Shown piece by piece: positions 1-8,502 of a DNA stretch of 64,000 nucleotides. Every line of letters starts with the position of its first letter. Positions within the stretch are counted from its first letter, which is position 1. Source of the DNA: Pseudomonas japonica (GTDB lineage Bacteria > Pseudomonadota > Gammaproteobacteria > Pseudomonadales > Pseudomonadaceae); NCBI RefSeq assembly GCF_900188455.1, contig NZ_FZOL01000002.1, positions 457,741 through 521,740 on the forward strand, given 5' to 3'. The position numbers and the translations under genes are program-made. Under the pieces are notes generated by a model, which did not search any database, was not told the DNA's origin, and was given only the letters and a program-made list of their open reading frames with translations.

Positions 1-782
1 CGCGGATCGATGAAGATCTGCTTCACCGGTTCGGTCATCTGCGGCAGGTCGATGCGATTCGACTCGCTGGTGACTTCGCCGGTCATCATGTTTTCCGAAC
101 GGCTCAGTTGCAGCACCTGCAGGTGCGCGCCGGCGGAACCGGTGAGCAGCAGGGTGTCGCCGTTGACGTTCAGGCTCACGTGTTCCAGGGCACGCCCCTC
201 ATCGTCCAGGGCGATGGGCTCCTGGCCGTAAGGGAAGTCGATGGCTGGCGTGATGGTTTTCTTGTTGTCCGGGTAGGTGATCTTGTAGGTGTGGTGGAAC
301 ACCAGCACCTGACCATTGGACAGGCCCAGCACGATCAGCGGGCTACCCGGCTGGTCGGCACCGATCGACGTCACCTGGACGCCAGCCGGCAAGGGCAGAT
401 CGACGCGCTTGATCTCGGCGCCGGTCTTGGTATCGAAGAACAGGGCCTGGCCCTTGTCGGAAACCCGCATGCCGACCAGGTTCTGCTCTTCCAGGGCGAT
501 CATCAGCGGCTTGCCCGCGTCCTGCTGCAGCCAGGTCGGCTCCAGGGCCTTCTTGCTGGTCAGGCTCGCACCCTGGAACAGCGGCACGACCACATAGGCC
601 AGGTAGAAGAAGATCAGGGTGATCGCCGCCAGCACGGCAAGCCCGCCTACCAGTACATACCAGCGGGTCAGGCGATCCTTGAGCGCGCGAATGCGGCGCT
701 TGCGTTGCAGTTCGGGCGTATTGAAATCAATCCGCACGGGGGGAGAATTTTGGGTCATTGTGGAGTTGGCCAGATCATTCAT
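1..782 (-). CDS. pstC: Phosphate ABC transporter permease PstC (partial, N-terminal part)
   Basis: This is the amino-terminal ~260 residues of the inner-membrane permease of the Pst high-affinity phosphate importer; the gene continues past the left edge. The ATG at 782 is chosen because it begins MNDLANST; a second in-frame ATG follows at 758. A cytoplasmic basic stretch is followed by one membrane span (about residues 41-63) and then a long soluble region without the channel-forming spans, which matches the extended PstC of pseudomonads rather than the ~320-residue enteric form. It lies downstream of pstS on the same strand, the usual pst operon order, with pstA, pstB and phoU expected outside the window. 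Identity rests on context plus this N-terminal architecture. Confidence 0.85.
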   Translation of the reverse strand, partial: MNDLANSTMTQNSPPVRIDFNTPELQRKRRIRALKDRLTRWYVLVGGLAVLAAITLIFFYLAYVVVPLFQGASLTSKKALEPTWLQQDAGKPLMIALEEQNLVGMRVSDKGQALFFDTKTGAEIKRVDLPLPAGVQVTSIGADQPGSPLIVLGLSNGQVLVFHHTYKITYPDNKKTITPAIDFPYGQEPIALDDEGRALEHVSLNVNGDTLLLTGSAGAHLQVLQLSRSENMMTGEVTSESNRIDLPQMTEPVKQIFIDP

Positions 783-833
783 GCGCACACCCTAGCGGTC
801 CCGTATGACAGAAACATGACAATGCAGTGACGC

Positions 834-909
834 AAAAAAGCCCGCCGCTCAGGTCTCCTGGCAGCGGACTGGGAATTTGCAGCGGGGCCCGGCATCCTCC
901 GAGCCCCGC
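834..909 (-). terminator. Double hairpin between pstS and pstC
   Basis: Read on the minus strand, a GC hairpin (arms 903-909 and 882-888) follows the pstS stop. A second, imperfect hairpin (863-873 with 841-849) ends in six U residues (839-834). Partial termination here would explain excess production of the binding protein over the membrane subunits. The second stem has an internal loop, so its strength is uncertain. Confidence 0.55.
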
Positions 910-919
910 CTGGTCACAC

Positions 920-1918
920 TTAGTTCTTCGCTACACCGGCGTTGTGGGTCAGACCCAGGTCAGCCAGGGCTTTCTCAGCCACTTTGGCTGGCAGCGGGAT
1001 GTAACCGTCCTTCACGACCACTTGCTGACCGGCCTGCGACAGGACCAGCTTCACGAACTCGGCTTCCAGCGGGGCCAGAGGCTTGTTCGGGGCCTTGTTG
1101 ACGTAGACGTACAGGAAGCGCGACAGCGGGTAGGTGCCGTTCAGGGCGTTGGCTTCGTTGTCTTCAACGAACTCGCCGCCTTCTTTCTTGGCCAGGGCTA
1201 CGGTCTTGACGCTGGCGGTCTTGTAACCGATACCCGAGTAGCCGATACCGTTCAGCGAGGAGCTGATCGACTGAACAACGGAAGCCGAACCTGGCTGTTC
1301 GTTGACGTTAGGCTTGAAGTCGCCTTTGCACAGGGCTTCTTCCTTGAAGTAGCCGTAGGTGCCCGATACCGAGTTACGGCCGAACAGCTGGACTGGCTTG
1401 TTGGCCAGGTCGCCGGTCACGCCCAGGTCGCCCCAGGTCTTGACGTCGGCTTTGCCACCGCACAGGCGGGTGGAGGAGAAGATTGCATCGACCTGGGCCA
1501 TGGTCAGGCCTTTGATCGGGTTGTCCTTGTGGACGAAGACAGCCAGGGCGTCAACGGCAACCGGGATGGCAGTCGGCTTGTAGCCGTACTTCTGCTCGAA
1601 CGCCTGCAGCTCGACGTCCTTCATCTTGCGGCTCATCGGGCCGAGGTTGGCGGTGCCTTCGGTCAGCGCGGGTGGCGCGGTGGAGGAACCGGCGGCCTGA
1701 ATCTGGATGTTGACGTTCGGGTATTCCTTCTTGTACGCCTCAGCCCACAGCGTCATCAGGTTGGCCAGGGTATCGGAACCAACGCTGGAGAGGTTGCCCG
1801 ACACACCGGTGGTCTTGGTGTAGGTCGGAATAGCTGGGTCAACAGCGGCAACCGCATTGGCGGTGGCAACGCCAGCGGCGACAAAGGTCAGGGCCGCCAT
1901 CAAACGCTTCAGTTTCAT
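920..1918 (-). CDS. pstS: Phosphate-binding periplasmic protein PstS
   Basis: 332-residue periplasmic phosphate-binding component of the Pst ABC importer. Residues 1-25 form a classical Sec signal peptide ending in an Ala-rich cleavage site. The mature part carries phosphate-coordinating motifs seen in PstS/DING-type proteins: SVGSDTL near residue 46, [10 protein letters not shown] near 75 and [12 protein letters not shown] near 183. The start is supported by a CTAGGAG ribosome-binding site 7-8 nt upstream. The gene heads the pst operon and is preceded by a Pho box, so it should be induced by PhoB under phosphate limitation. Codon usage is strongly biased, as expected for a highly expressed protein. 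Confidence 0.96.
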   Translation of the reverse strand: MKLKRLMAALTFVAAGVATANAVAAVDPAIPTYTKTTGVSGNLSSVGSDTLANLMTLWAEAYKKEYPNVNIQIQAAGSSTAPPALTEGTANLGPMSRKMKDVELQAFEQKYGYKPTAIPVAVDALAVFVHKDNPIKGLTMAQVDAIFSSTRLCGGKADVKTWGDLGVTGDLANKPVQLFGRNSVSGTYGYFKEEALCKGDFKPNVNEQPGSASVVQSISSSLNGIGYSGIGYKTASVKTVALAKKEGGEFVEDNEANALNGTYPLSRFLYVYVNKAPNKPLAPLEAEFVKLVLSQAGQQVVVKDGYIPLPAKVAEKALADLGLTHNAGVAKN

Positions 1919-1979
1919 GCCTTGCTCCTAGCAGGAATTCGGGGGTGAGATGGATCGGGCCCAAGTATCTGCAGGCCGC

Positions 1980-2008
1980 ATGACCAATCTATGACCTCAA
2001 TGTGACAA
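1980..2008 (-). promoter_or_regulatory. Pho box (three PhoB half-sites) upstream of pstS
   Basis: On the minus strand three direct heptamers lie exactly 11 bp apart: TTGTCAC (2008-2002), AGGTCAT (1997-1991) and TGGTCAT (1986-1980). Heptamers related to CTGTCAT with 4-bp AT-rich spacers are the PhoB recognition pattern. The array sits 62-90 bp upstream of the pstS start codon. Confidence 0.85.
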
Positions 2009-2015
2009 TTAGATG

Positions 2016-2047
2016 AAAGGCCATCACTCGCGAGAGGGATGGCCTTT
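2016..2047 (-). terminator. Hairpin downstream of the MFS transporter gene
   Basis: Perfect 10-bp arms AAAGGCCATC (2016-2025) and GATGGCCTTT (2038-2047) enclose a 12-nt loop. It separates the MFS transporter gene from the pstS promoter on the same strand. The U tract is short, so it may work as a weak or Rho-assisted terminator. Confidence 0.6.
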
Positions 2048-2081
2048 ACCAATTATTTCCAGGTGCCGGAATAGAGGGGCG

Positions 2082-3371
2082 TCAGCGTTTGGTCGCCAGC
2101 AGGTAGAGACCAACGACCAGACCAATGGTACAGATCCCCGCCACATACAACGCCGGCGCCATCGGACTGAACTTGAGCAGCGCAGTCACCACCATCGGGG
2201 TCAGGCCGCCAAAAATGGCGTAGGCAACGTTGTAGGAGAACGACAGGCCGCTGAAGCGCACCACTGGCGGGAACGCGCGCACCATGACGTAGGGCACGGC
2301 ACCGACGATGCCGACGCACAGGCCAGTCAGGGCGTACAGCGGGAACAGCAGGTCCTTGTGGTCGGCAAGGGTGTGATAGAAGGTCCACGACGTGACCAGC
2401 AGCGCCAGGCTACCGCCGACGAACACGCGGCCCGCGCCGAAGCGATCGACCAGCTTGCCGGCGCCGACGCACCCCAGGGTCAGCAGCACGATGGCCAGGC
2501 TGTTGGCCTGCAGGGCCACGGTCGGGGTGAAGCCGTAGACGGTCTGCAGCACGGTCGGGGTCATCAGGATGACCACGATGATGCCGGCGGACAGCAGCCA
2601 GGTCAGCAGCATCGACAGCACGATGGCTCCACGGTGATCACGCAGCACCGCGCGCAGCGGCACTTCCTCGGCCAACGCCTTGCGCTGCTGCAGTTCGGCG
2701 AACACCGGGGTTTCGTGCAGCCAGCGACGCAGGTACACCGAGAACAGACCGAACACGCCGCCCAGCAGGAACGGGATTCGCCAGGCGTAGTCGGCGACTT
2801 CCTCGGGGCTGTAGAGGCTGTTGATCAGGGTCGCCACCAGCGAGCCGAGGAGGATGCCCGCGGTCAGGCCGGCGGTCAGCGTGCCGCAGGCAAAACCGGT
2901 GTTGCGTGCGGGGACGTGCTCGGACACGAAGACCCAGGCCCCCGGCACCTCGCCACCGATCGCCGCGCCCTGGATCACCCGCATCAGCAGGAGCAGGATC
3001 GGCGCGGCCATGCCGATCTGCGCGTAGGTCGGCAGCAGGCCCATGATCAGGGTCGGCACGGCCATCATGAAGATGCTCAGGGTGAACATCTTCTTGCGCC
3101 CCAGCAGGTCGCCGAAGTGAGCCATGACGATCCCCCCCAGCGGCCGCGCCAGGTAACCCGCGGCGAAGATCCCGAAGGTCTGCATCAGGCGCAGCCACTC
3201 CGGCATGTCCGCCGGGAAGAACAACTTGCCGACCACGGTGGCGAAGAACACGAAAATGATGAAATCGTAGAATTCCAGCGCACCACCGAGAGCGGACAGC
3301 GACAGGGTCTTGTAGTCGTTGCGGGTCAGCGGCCGTGCCGGCTGTTCGAGGCTGGAGGGAACCGATGTCAT
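2082..3371 (-). CDS. MFS transporter, metabolite:H+ symporter (MHS/ProP-like) family
   Basis: 429-residue inner-membrane carrier with about 12 predicted spans. The ALEFYDF segment in helix 1 (about residues 31-37), the motif A loop GDLLGRKK (87-94) and the RVIQGAAIGGE segment in helix 4 are hallmarks of the metabolite:H+ symporter group, which takes up osmolytes, dicarboxylates, citrate or aromatic acids. The substrate cannot be assigned. The open frame continues far upstream, but homology starts at the ATG at 3371 (MTSVPSS), which has an AGAG-type ribosome site. It is transcribed divergently from the thioesterase gene and has its own downstream hairpin. Confidence 0.88.
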   Translation of the reverse strand: MTSVPSSLEQPARPLTRNDYKTLSLSALGGALEFYDFIIFVFFATVVGKLFFPADMPEWLRLMQTFGIFAAGYLARPLGGIVMAHFGDLLGRKKMFTLSIFMMAVPTLIMGLLPTYAQIGMAAPILLLLMRVIQGAAIGGEVPGAWVFVSEHVPARNTGFACGTLTAGLTAGILLGSLVATLINSLYSPEEVADYAWRIPFLLGGVFGLFSVYLRRWLHETPVFAELQQRKALAEEVPLRAVLRDHRGAIVLSMLLTWLLSAGIIVVILMTPTVLQTVYGFTPTVALQANSLAIVLLTLGCVGAGKLVDRFGAGRVFVGGSLALLVTSWTFYHTLADHKDLLFPLYALTGLCVGIVGAVPYVMVRAFPPVVRFSGLSFSYNVAYAIFGGLTPMVVTALLKFSPMAPALYVAGICTIGLVVGLYLLATKR

Positions 3372-3720
3372 TGAGGCTTCTCTTATTGGAAGGTCCAGGC
3401 CTGGCAGCAAGGGTGGCAAACGGCCTGTAGGAACCCCGAACGATAACAAATTGTCCGAAAGCGACACAGATCTACATATTCCGCGCAGATAATCGTGGCT
3501 GCACGGTCGTCGGTGTCTGCGAGGCTCTATATACTGGCCTCTCGTAGATACCGGTTGAGTCAAAGGTGGGATATTGTGCGAAAACGCTGCCAAGTATGCT
3601 TGGTCGGTTTCGCAGAGTTTCCCTGCGCCGCCTTTCGAAGCGAACAGAGTGTGCTGAATCGCTTTTTGCGGCGTTACTGCGTCAACCAACGAAGCGTCAC
3701 GGGTCAGAGGCACCCCCGGC
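3372..3720. other. Divergent intergenic region, 349 nt
   Basis: This gap separates the MFS gene from the thioesterase gene. A TATACT box at 3530-3535 could be a -10 element for the rightward gene, but no convincing -35 is seen. A short palindrome (CCAAG/CTTGG, 590-603 of this kb) is also present. Small frames in this stretch have no recognisable product and I do not call them genes. Confidence 0.4.
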
Positions 3721-4122
3721 ATGATTGAACTCGAACAAGAAGATCCGATCCCGCAAGGCGACCTGGCCTTGCAGATCACCGCACTTCCCCGCGAAACCAA
3801 CGGTTTCGGCGATATCTTCGGCGGCTGGCTGGTCGCCCAGATGGACCTGGCGGGCACCGCCATGGCCAGCCGCGTCGCTGGCGGCCGGGTCGCCACCGTG
3901 GCGATCGATCGCATGGCCTTCCTCGTCCCGGTAGCGGTCGGTGCGCAATTGTCCTTCTATACCCAGACCCTGGAAATCGGCCGCAGCTCGATCCAGATGA
4001 TGGTCGAGGTGTGGAGCGACGATCCGCTGTCCAGCGAATGGCGCAAGGTCACCGAAGCAGTCTTCGTCTTCGTCGCCATCGACGGCAGTGGCCGCACCCG
4101 CTCGGTACCGCCTCGTCGCTGA
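3721..4122 (+). CDS. Acyl-CoA thioesterase, YciA-like hotdog fold
   Basis: 133-residue single-hotdog-domain protein of the YciA/BACH acyl-CoA hydrolase family, which cleaves acyl-CoA to free acid and CoA in the cytoplasm. The conserved segment with N27, D31, the IFGGWLVAQMD helix and D42 carries the family's catalytic Asn/Asp pattern. Its length suits a hexameric YciA-type enzyme. The tail is short and basic. A second, longer member of the family lies at 40851-41342, so the two are probably not redundant in substrate range. No operon partner is obvious; the mutarotase gene begins 70 nt downstream. Confidence 0.85.
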   Translation: MIELEQEDPIPQGDLALQITALPRETNGFGDIFGGWLVAQMDLAGTAMASRVAGGRVATVAIDRMAFLVPVAVGAQLSFYTQTLEIGRSSIQMMVEVWSDDPLSSEWRKVTEAVFVFVAIDGSGRTRSVPPRR

Positions 4123-4192
4123 GCCGGGTGCGCGGTAAACTCGTTGAATCGCGAAAGGTCCAACCCTTACGTCACTTCATCGAGATCAGCGC

Positions 4193-5089
4193 ATGTCCAC
4201 ACCCAAGGTCGAATCGGAACAACACGGCGAACTCAACTGCTGGCGTATCACCAGCGACCACGCCGAGCTGCTGGTGGCCCAGCAGGGTGCGCAGGTGCTG
4301 AGCTACCAGCGACTGGGCGAACCACCCCTCCTCTGGCTGAGCGACCAGGCCCTGTTCAACCACGGCAAGTCGGTGCGCGCCGGCGTACCGGTGTGCTGGC
4401 CATGGTTCGGCAACCTGCAGCGCAACCCGGAAGCTATCCGCAAACAGTTCAAGGGCAGCGAAGCACCGGCCCATGGCCTGGTGCGCGGGCGTGACTGGCA
4501 GCTTCTGGGCATCGACAGCAGCGGCGATGCCGTGCAGTTGTCGTTCACCCTCCCGGAAACCCAGGGCGACCTGCCCGGCTGGCCACATCAGGTCGAGCTG
4601 ACCCTCGATATCCGCATGGGCGAGCACCTGAGCCTGGACCTCACCAGCCGCAACCAGGGCAATGATCACGTCACCCTGAGCCAGGCACTGCACAGCTATT
4701 TCGCGGTCAGCGACGTACGCTCGGTCAGCGTCGAGGACGTAAAGGGACGCGACTATATCGAGACCCTGGCGGACTGGGAGCAGCGCAGCCAAGCCGCCGA
4801 CCTGACCTTCAGCGGCGAGACCGACCGCATCTATCTGGATACCCCTGCCGAACTGGCCATCGTCGATCCGGCGTGGAATCGACGCATTCGCATAGCCTCC
4901 CGCGGTTCACGCAGCGCGGTGATCTGGAACCCCTGGGTCGCACGGGCCGCCGAGTTGCCGGACATGGCCGACGATGGCTGGCAACGCATGCTGTGCATCG
5001 AGACGGCGAATGTCTGGGACGACATCGTGGAGCTGGCACCGGGGGCCAGCCATACCCTGGGCCTGACCCTGTCCAGCGAGCGAATCTGA
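4193..5089 (+). CDS. D-hexose-6-phosphate mutarotase (YeaD-like aldose epimerase family)
   Basis: 298-residue cytosolic protein of the galactose-mutarotase-like superfamily, interconverting alpha and beta anomers of hexose 6-phosphates. The candidate catalytic pair is visible: H167 in the ALHSYF segment and E270 in CIETANV, with H94 in the APAHG motif. These correspond to the His/Glu pair of the characterised yeast glucose-6-phosphate 1-epimerase. The ATG at 4193 gives the family's normal length. It is followed within 30 nt by the convergent DUF3299 gene and a shared hairpin. Confidence 0.9.
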   Translation: MSTPKVESEQHGELNCWRITSDHAELLVAQQGAQVLSYQRLGEPPLLWLSDQALFNHGKSVRAGVPVCWPWFGNLQRNPEAIRKQFKGSEAPAHGLVRGRDWQLLGIDSSGDAVQLSFTLPETQGDLPGWPHQVELTLDIRMGEHLSLDLTSRNQGNDHVTLSQALHSYFAVSDVRSVSVEDVKGRDYIETLADWEQRSQAADLTFSGETDRIYLDTPAELAIVDPAWNRRIRIASRGSRSAVIWNPWVARAAELPDMADDGWQRMLCIETANVWDDIVELAPGASHTLGLTLSSERI

Positions 5090-5096
5090 GAAAAGC

Positions 5097-5129
5097 GACG
5101 CGGACCTTGTGGTGTTACAGGTCCGCGTC
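5097..5129 (-). terminator. Terminator shared by the mutarotase and DUF3299 genes
   Basis: Perfect 11-bp arms (5097-5107 and 5119-5129) enclose an 11-nt loop. On the minus strand the stem is followed by GCTTTT, a good terminator for the DUF3299 gene, whose stop codon at 5115 falls inside the loop. On the plus strand the tail is only TCTTCC. Confidence 0.7.
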
Positions 5130-5648
5130 TTCCACCACCCGCACGTTCGCCGCGTCCAGCGCGTAGGCGGCATCAGCCATGTCGTTGTTGACCTTCTCGA
5201 TCTTCAGCGTGCCGCTGACCCACAGGGGCGTGTAGATATCCGCCAGCTTCACCCCCTTGGGATAGCGCACCAGCACCAGCTGGTTCGGCGGCGGCGGCGG
5301 TACGTGGATGCACGCACCCGGATAGGGAACCAGGAAGAACAGCGTGCTGTTGCCCTTGCCATCGGCTTCGAGGGGCACTGGATAGCCACCAAGACGGATC
5401 GACTTGCCGTTCATCCCAGCCACGGTATGCGTCGAGTACATCACCGCCGGCAGGCCTTTGCTCTGCTTGAGGCCGCCCTTGGCGTCGAAGGTGCCCATGG
5501 CTTCCGGGGAGTTGTGGTCGATTTCCGGCATCGCTTCCAGCGCTTTCTGATCCGACTTGGGCATCAGCTCCAGCCAGTCGGTCTCAGGCAGTTCGGCCCG
5601 GGCGAGAGTGCTGCACAGCAGCAGGGGAATGAGGAATAACGCACGCAT
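5115..5648 (-). CDS. DUF3299-family secreted protein
   Basis: 177-residue protein with a signal peptide (residues 1-18, ending ARA), so probably periplasmic. The segment PYPGACIHVPPPPPNQLV near residue 109 is diagnostic of DUF3299, a family whose members are often linked to ABC-type export and metal handling but have no assigned reaction. The Cys in that motif and the poly-Pro stretch are the most conserved features. Oddity: the start codon directly abuts the U tract of an upstream 13-bp hairpin and no ribosome-binding site is visible. Confidence 0.8.
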   Translation of the reverse strand: MRALFLIPLLLCSTLARAELPETDWLELMPKSDQKALEAMPEIDHNSPEAMGTFDAKGGLKQSKGLPAVMYSTHTVAGMNGKSIRLGGYPVPLEADGKGNSTLFFLVPYPGACIHVPPPPPNQLVLVRYPKGVKLADIYTPLWVSGTLKIEKVNNDMADAAYALDAANVRVVEDADL

Positions 5649-5652
5649 GAAA

Positions 5653-5687
5653 AATGCTCGGCAACCGTAAGAAAGTTGCCGAGCATT
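5653..5687 (-). terminator. Terminator of the GlsB/YeaQ gene, abutting the DUF3299 start
   Basis: Perfect 13-bp arms (5675-5687 and 5653-5665) with a 9-nt loop are followed on the minus strand by UUUUU and then immediately by the ATG of the DUF3299 gene at 5648. It is a textbook intrinsic terminator in an unusual position. Confidence 0.85.
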
Positions 5688-5698
5688 CTATCGTGCCG

Positions 5699-5944
5699 TC
5701 AGCTTTTTTTGATCAGGCCGTAGATCACCAGCAGGATGATCGCGCCCACCAGCGCCCCGAGGAAACCGGCCACCTGGCCCGCCTGATAGATACCCAGGGC
5801 CTGGCCGCCGTAAGTCGCCGCCAGCGAGCCGCCGATACCCAGCAGGATGGTCATGATCCAGCCCATGCTGTCGTCGCCGGGCTTGAGAAAGCGCGCCAGC
5901 AGACCGACGATCAGGCCGATGAAGATGGTTCCGATGATACCCAT
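5699..5944 (-). CDS. GlsB/YeaQ/YmgE family small membrane protein
   Basis: 81-residue protein made almost entirely of two or three hydrophobic segments (about residues 3-20, 29-48 and 56-76) separated by a Lys/Pro/Gly loop, the layout of the transglycosylase-associated YeaQ/YmgE/GlsB family. Members are stress-induced inner-membrane proteins of unclear biochemical role. The ATG at 5944 (MGIIGTIF) is preferred over an upstream in-frame GTG because it starts the family homology and has an AGAGGG ribosome site. It ends in a strong terminator. Confidence 0.87.
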   Translation of the reverse strand: MGIIGTIFIGLIVGLLARFLKPGDDSMGWIMTILLGIGGSLAATYGGQALGIYQAGQVAGFLGALVGAIILLVIYGLIKKS

Positions 5945-6033
5945 GGCAATCCCTCTGATGATGAACACCACCAAAGCCTAGTCAGCGCTTTGGCGTCCTG
6001 CCATCAGAGGGTTGCCGGCGGGAGAGGTTCAGC

Positions 6034-7116
6034 TCAACCCGCGATCAGGGCTTCGACCTGCTGGATCTTCTGCTCCAGGGTGGCCGTGTCGGCGCAGCGC
6101 AGCGTGGCGTGACCGACCTTGCGCCCGACCTTGAAGGCCTTGCCGTAGTGGTGCAGATGGCAGTCATCGATGGCGACGACCTTATCCACCGCAGGCACTT
6201 CACCGATGAAGTTGAGCATGGCGCTTTCGCCGACCTTGCGCGTCGAGCCCAGCGGCAGGCCGGCCACGGCACGCAGATGGTTCTCGAACTGGCTGCACTC
6301 GGCACCTTCGATGGTCCAGTGCCCGGAGTTGTGCACACGCGGGGCGATTTCGTTGGCTTTCAGGCCGCCATCGACTTCGAAGAACTCGAACGCCAGGACA
6401 CCGACGTAATCCAGCTTTTCCAGGACCCGTCCGGCGTAATCCTCAGCCAGCGCCTGCAGCGGATGCTCGCTGCTCGCCACCGACAGACGCAGGATGCCGC
6501 TCTCGTGGGTGTTGTGCACCAGCGGGTAGAAGCGGGTTTCGCCATCACGGGCGCGTACGGCGACCAGTGAGACTTCGCCGCTGAACGGCACGAAACCTTC
6601 CAGCAGGCAGGGCACGCTGCCCAGCTCGGCGAAGGTATCGACCACGTCGGCCTGGCTGCGCAGGACTTTCTGGCCCTTGCCGTCGTAACCCAGGGTGCGG
6701 GTCTTCAGCACCGCCGGCAGGCCGATGCTGGCCACGGCGTTGTCCAGGTCGGCTTGCGACTGGATATCGGCGAAGGCCGGGGTAGGAATGCCCAGGTCCT
6801 TGAACATGCTCTTTTCGAACCAGCGATCACGAGCGATGCGCAAGGCCTCCGCGCTCGGGTAGACCGGCACGAACTGCGAAAGGAAGGCCACGGTCTCGGC
6901 CGGCACGCTTTCGAACTCGAAGGTCACCAGGTCGACTTCGTCGGCCAGCTGGCGCAGATGGTTCTGGTCGCCGTAATCGGCGCGCAGATGCTCGCCCAGC
7001 GGGGCCGCGCAAGCGTCCGGAGCCGGATCGAGGAAGGCGAAATTCATGCCCAGCGGAGTGCCCGCCAGGGCCAGCATGCGGCCGAGCTGGCCACCACCGA
7101 TTACACCGATCTTCAT
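6034..7116 (-). CDS. purK: 5-(carboxyamino)imidazole ribonucleotide synthase
   Basis: 360-residue ATP-grasp enzyme that carboxylates aminoimidazole ribonucleotide to N5-CAIR using ATP and bicarbonate in purine biosynthesis. The Rossmann-like GGGQLGRML motif (residues 7-15), the ATP-grasp glycine loop GYDGKGQ in the central domain and the NEIAPRVHNSGHWTIEG signature in the C-terminal half are all present. It follows purE on the same strand after 10 nt, so the two consecutive activities are co-transcribed as purE-purK. Confidence 0.96.
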   Translation of the reverse strand: MKIGVIGGGQLGRMLALAGTPLGMNFAFLDPAPDACAAPLGEHLRADYGDQNHLRQLADEVDLVTFEFESVPAETVAFLSQFVPVYPSAEALRIARDRWFEKSMFKDLGIPTPAFADIQSQADLDNAVASIGLPAVLKTRTLGYDGKGQKVLRSQADVVDTFAELGSVPCLLEGFVPFSGEVSLVAVRARDGETRFYPLVHNTHESGILRLSVASSEHPLQALAEDYAGRVLEKLDYVGVLAFEFFEVDGGLKANEIAPRVHNSGHWTIEGAECSQFENHLRAVAGLPLGSTRKVGESAMLNFIGEVPAVDKVVAIDDCHLHHYGKAFKVGRKVGHATLRCADTATLEQKIQQVEALIAG

Positions 7117-7126
7117 GCGAGTGACC

Positions 7127-7618
<492 letters not shown>

Positions 7619-7637
7619 CGTCGAGCCTCTCCTGTAA

Positions 7638-7693
7638 GCGCCTTGCGGCGCACCAAAAGCAACGAGCCACGCAGGTAGACCGGCGTGGCTCGT
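7638..7693 (-). promoter_or_regulatory. Structured leader of purEK (two hairpins)
   Basis: On the minus strand a perfect 11-bp hairpin (7693-7683 with 7672-7662, 10-nt loop) is followed by TTGCTTTT, resembling an intrinsic terminator inside the leader. Then comes a 5-bp stem GCGCC/GGCGC closed by a GCAA tetraloop (7651-7638), ending 6 nt before the AGGAGAGG ribosome site of purE. No minus-strand gene lies upstream for the first hairpin to terminate, so attenuation of purEK is plausible. The regulatory role is inferred. Confidence 0.5.
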
Positions 7694-7872
7694 CATAAGA
7701 TTCTGAATCGACCGACCCGGTCGAAGGCGCGGGATTATAGCGCAGTCGGGGGCAACGCGCCCAGCCCCGTTGGTAAGGCGAACGCGAACCCCGCTGAGAG
7801 GCTTCCAGATGCTCTGGGACCGGGCTCGGGGGCTACTGTCAGCCACCCTACCCACACGTCAAGGACGATCTC

Positions 7873-8502
7873 ATGCGCAAACACCTTCGTACCACGCTGC
7901 CGCTGGCCATCGCCGCGCTGTTCCACACCACCTTCGTCGGCGCCGACCATCGCGGCCTGACCGTCTGGGTATTTCCCCACGATGAGCTGGCGGAACTGTC
8001 CAATGAACAATTGACGGCGGATTACTTCGACGACTGGCTGAACGAGATGCGCCAGATCGCCAACATCCCCATCGAGCTGCGCTTCAGACGCCAGGCACCC
8101 GGCCTGACCGACCTCGACTACCGCGGCATGGACGGCCTGAGCGTGCTGTCCACATGGGCGGACGCCAGCGGCGCCTGGCGCCGCCAGCAGAACAGCCCCG
8201 GCGGCATGAGCCGCTATCTGCTGCTGGTCCGCGACCCGCTGGACGACAGCGGCACCACGCTAGGCCTGGCGCACCAGACCGGCAGCGCCGCCATCGCCTC
8301 GATCCGCTCCTATGCCACCCCGGGCCACGAACTGGGCCACACCCTCAGCGCCACTCACGAGGCTTCCGAAGTGCTGTTCAACGGCTGGTTCTGCGAAACC
8401 TACATGTTCCCGACCCGCCTCAGTGTCCGCTCCAACTGCTACCGCTACTCGCAGACCAACCGCGAACACATCGCCACTTACCTCAAGCGCCTGCAGCATT
8501 GA
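7873..8502 (+). CDS. Secreted metzincin-like zinc metalloprotease (putative)
   Basis: 209-residue protein with a signal peptide (about residues 1-24, cleavage after VGA). The core motif HELGHTLSATHE supplies H152, E153, H156 and H162, the spacing of the metzincin zinc site (HExxHxxxxxH). The usual Gly at the eighth position is Ser. M178 in CETYMFP could be the Met-turn, and C174 and C189 may form a disulfide. It is small with no propeptide or anchoring domain evident, so a periplasmic or secreted protease is inferred without a known substrate. The start has an AAGGACG ribosome site. Its 3' end overlaps the convergent LysR gene by 20 nt. Confidence 0.72.
   Translation: MRKHLRTTLPLAIAALFHTTFVGADHRGLTVWVFPHDELAELSNEQLTADYFDDWLNEMRQIANIPIELRFRRQAPGLTDLDYRGMDGLSVLSTWADASGAWRRQQNSPGGMSRYLLLVRDPLDDSGTTLGLAHQTGSAAIASIRSYATPGHELGHTLSATHEASEVLFNGWFCETYMFPTRLSVRSNCYRYSQTNREHIATYLKRLQH

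Noticed and set aside
3495..3728. Small plus-strand frame upstream of the thioesterase
   Set aside because: No ribosome site, Arg/Cys-rich composition and no motif.
3372..3914. N-terminal extension of the MFS transporter to 3914
   Set aside because: It would cover the divergent promoter and part of the thioesterase gene; family homology starts at 3371.
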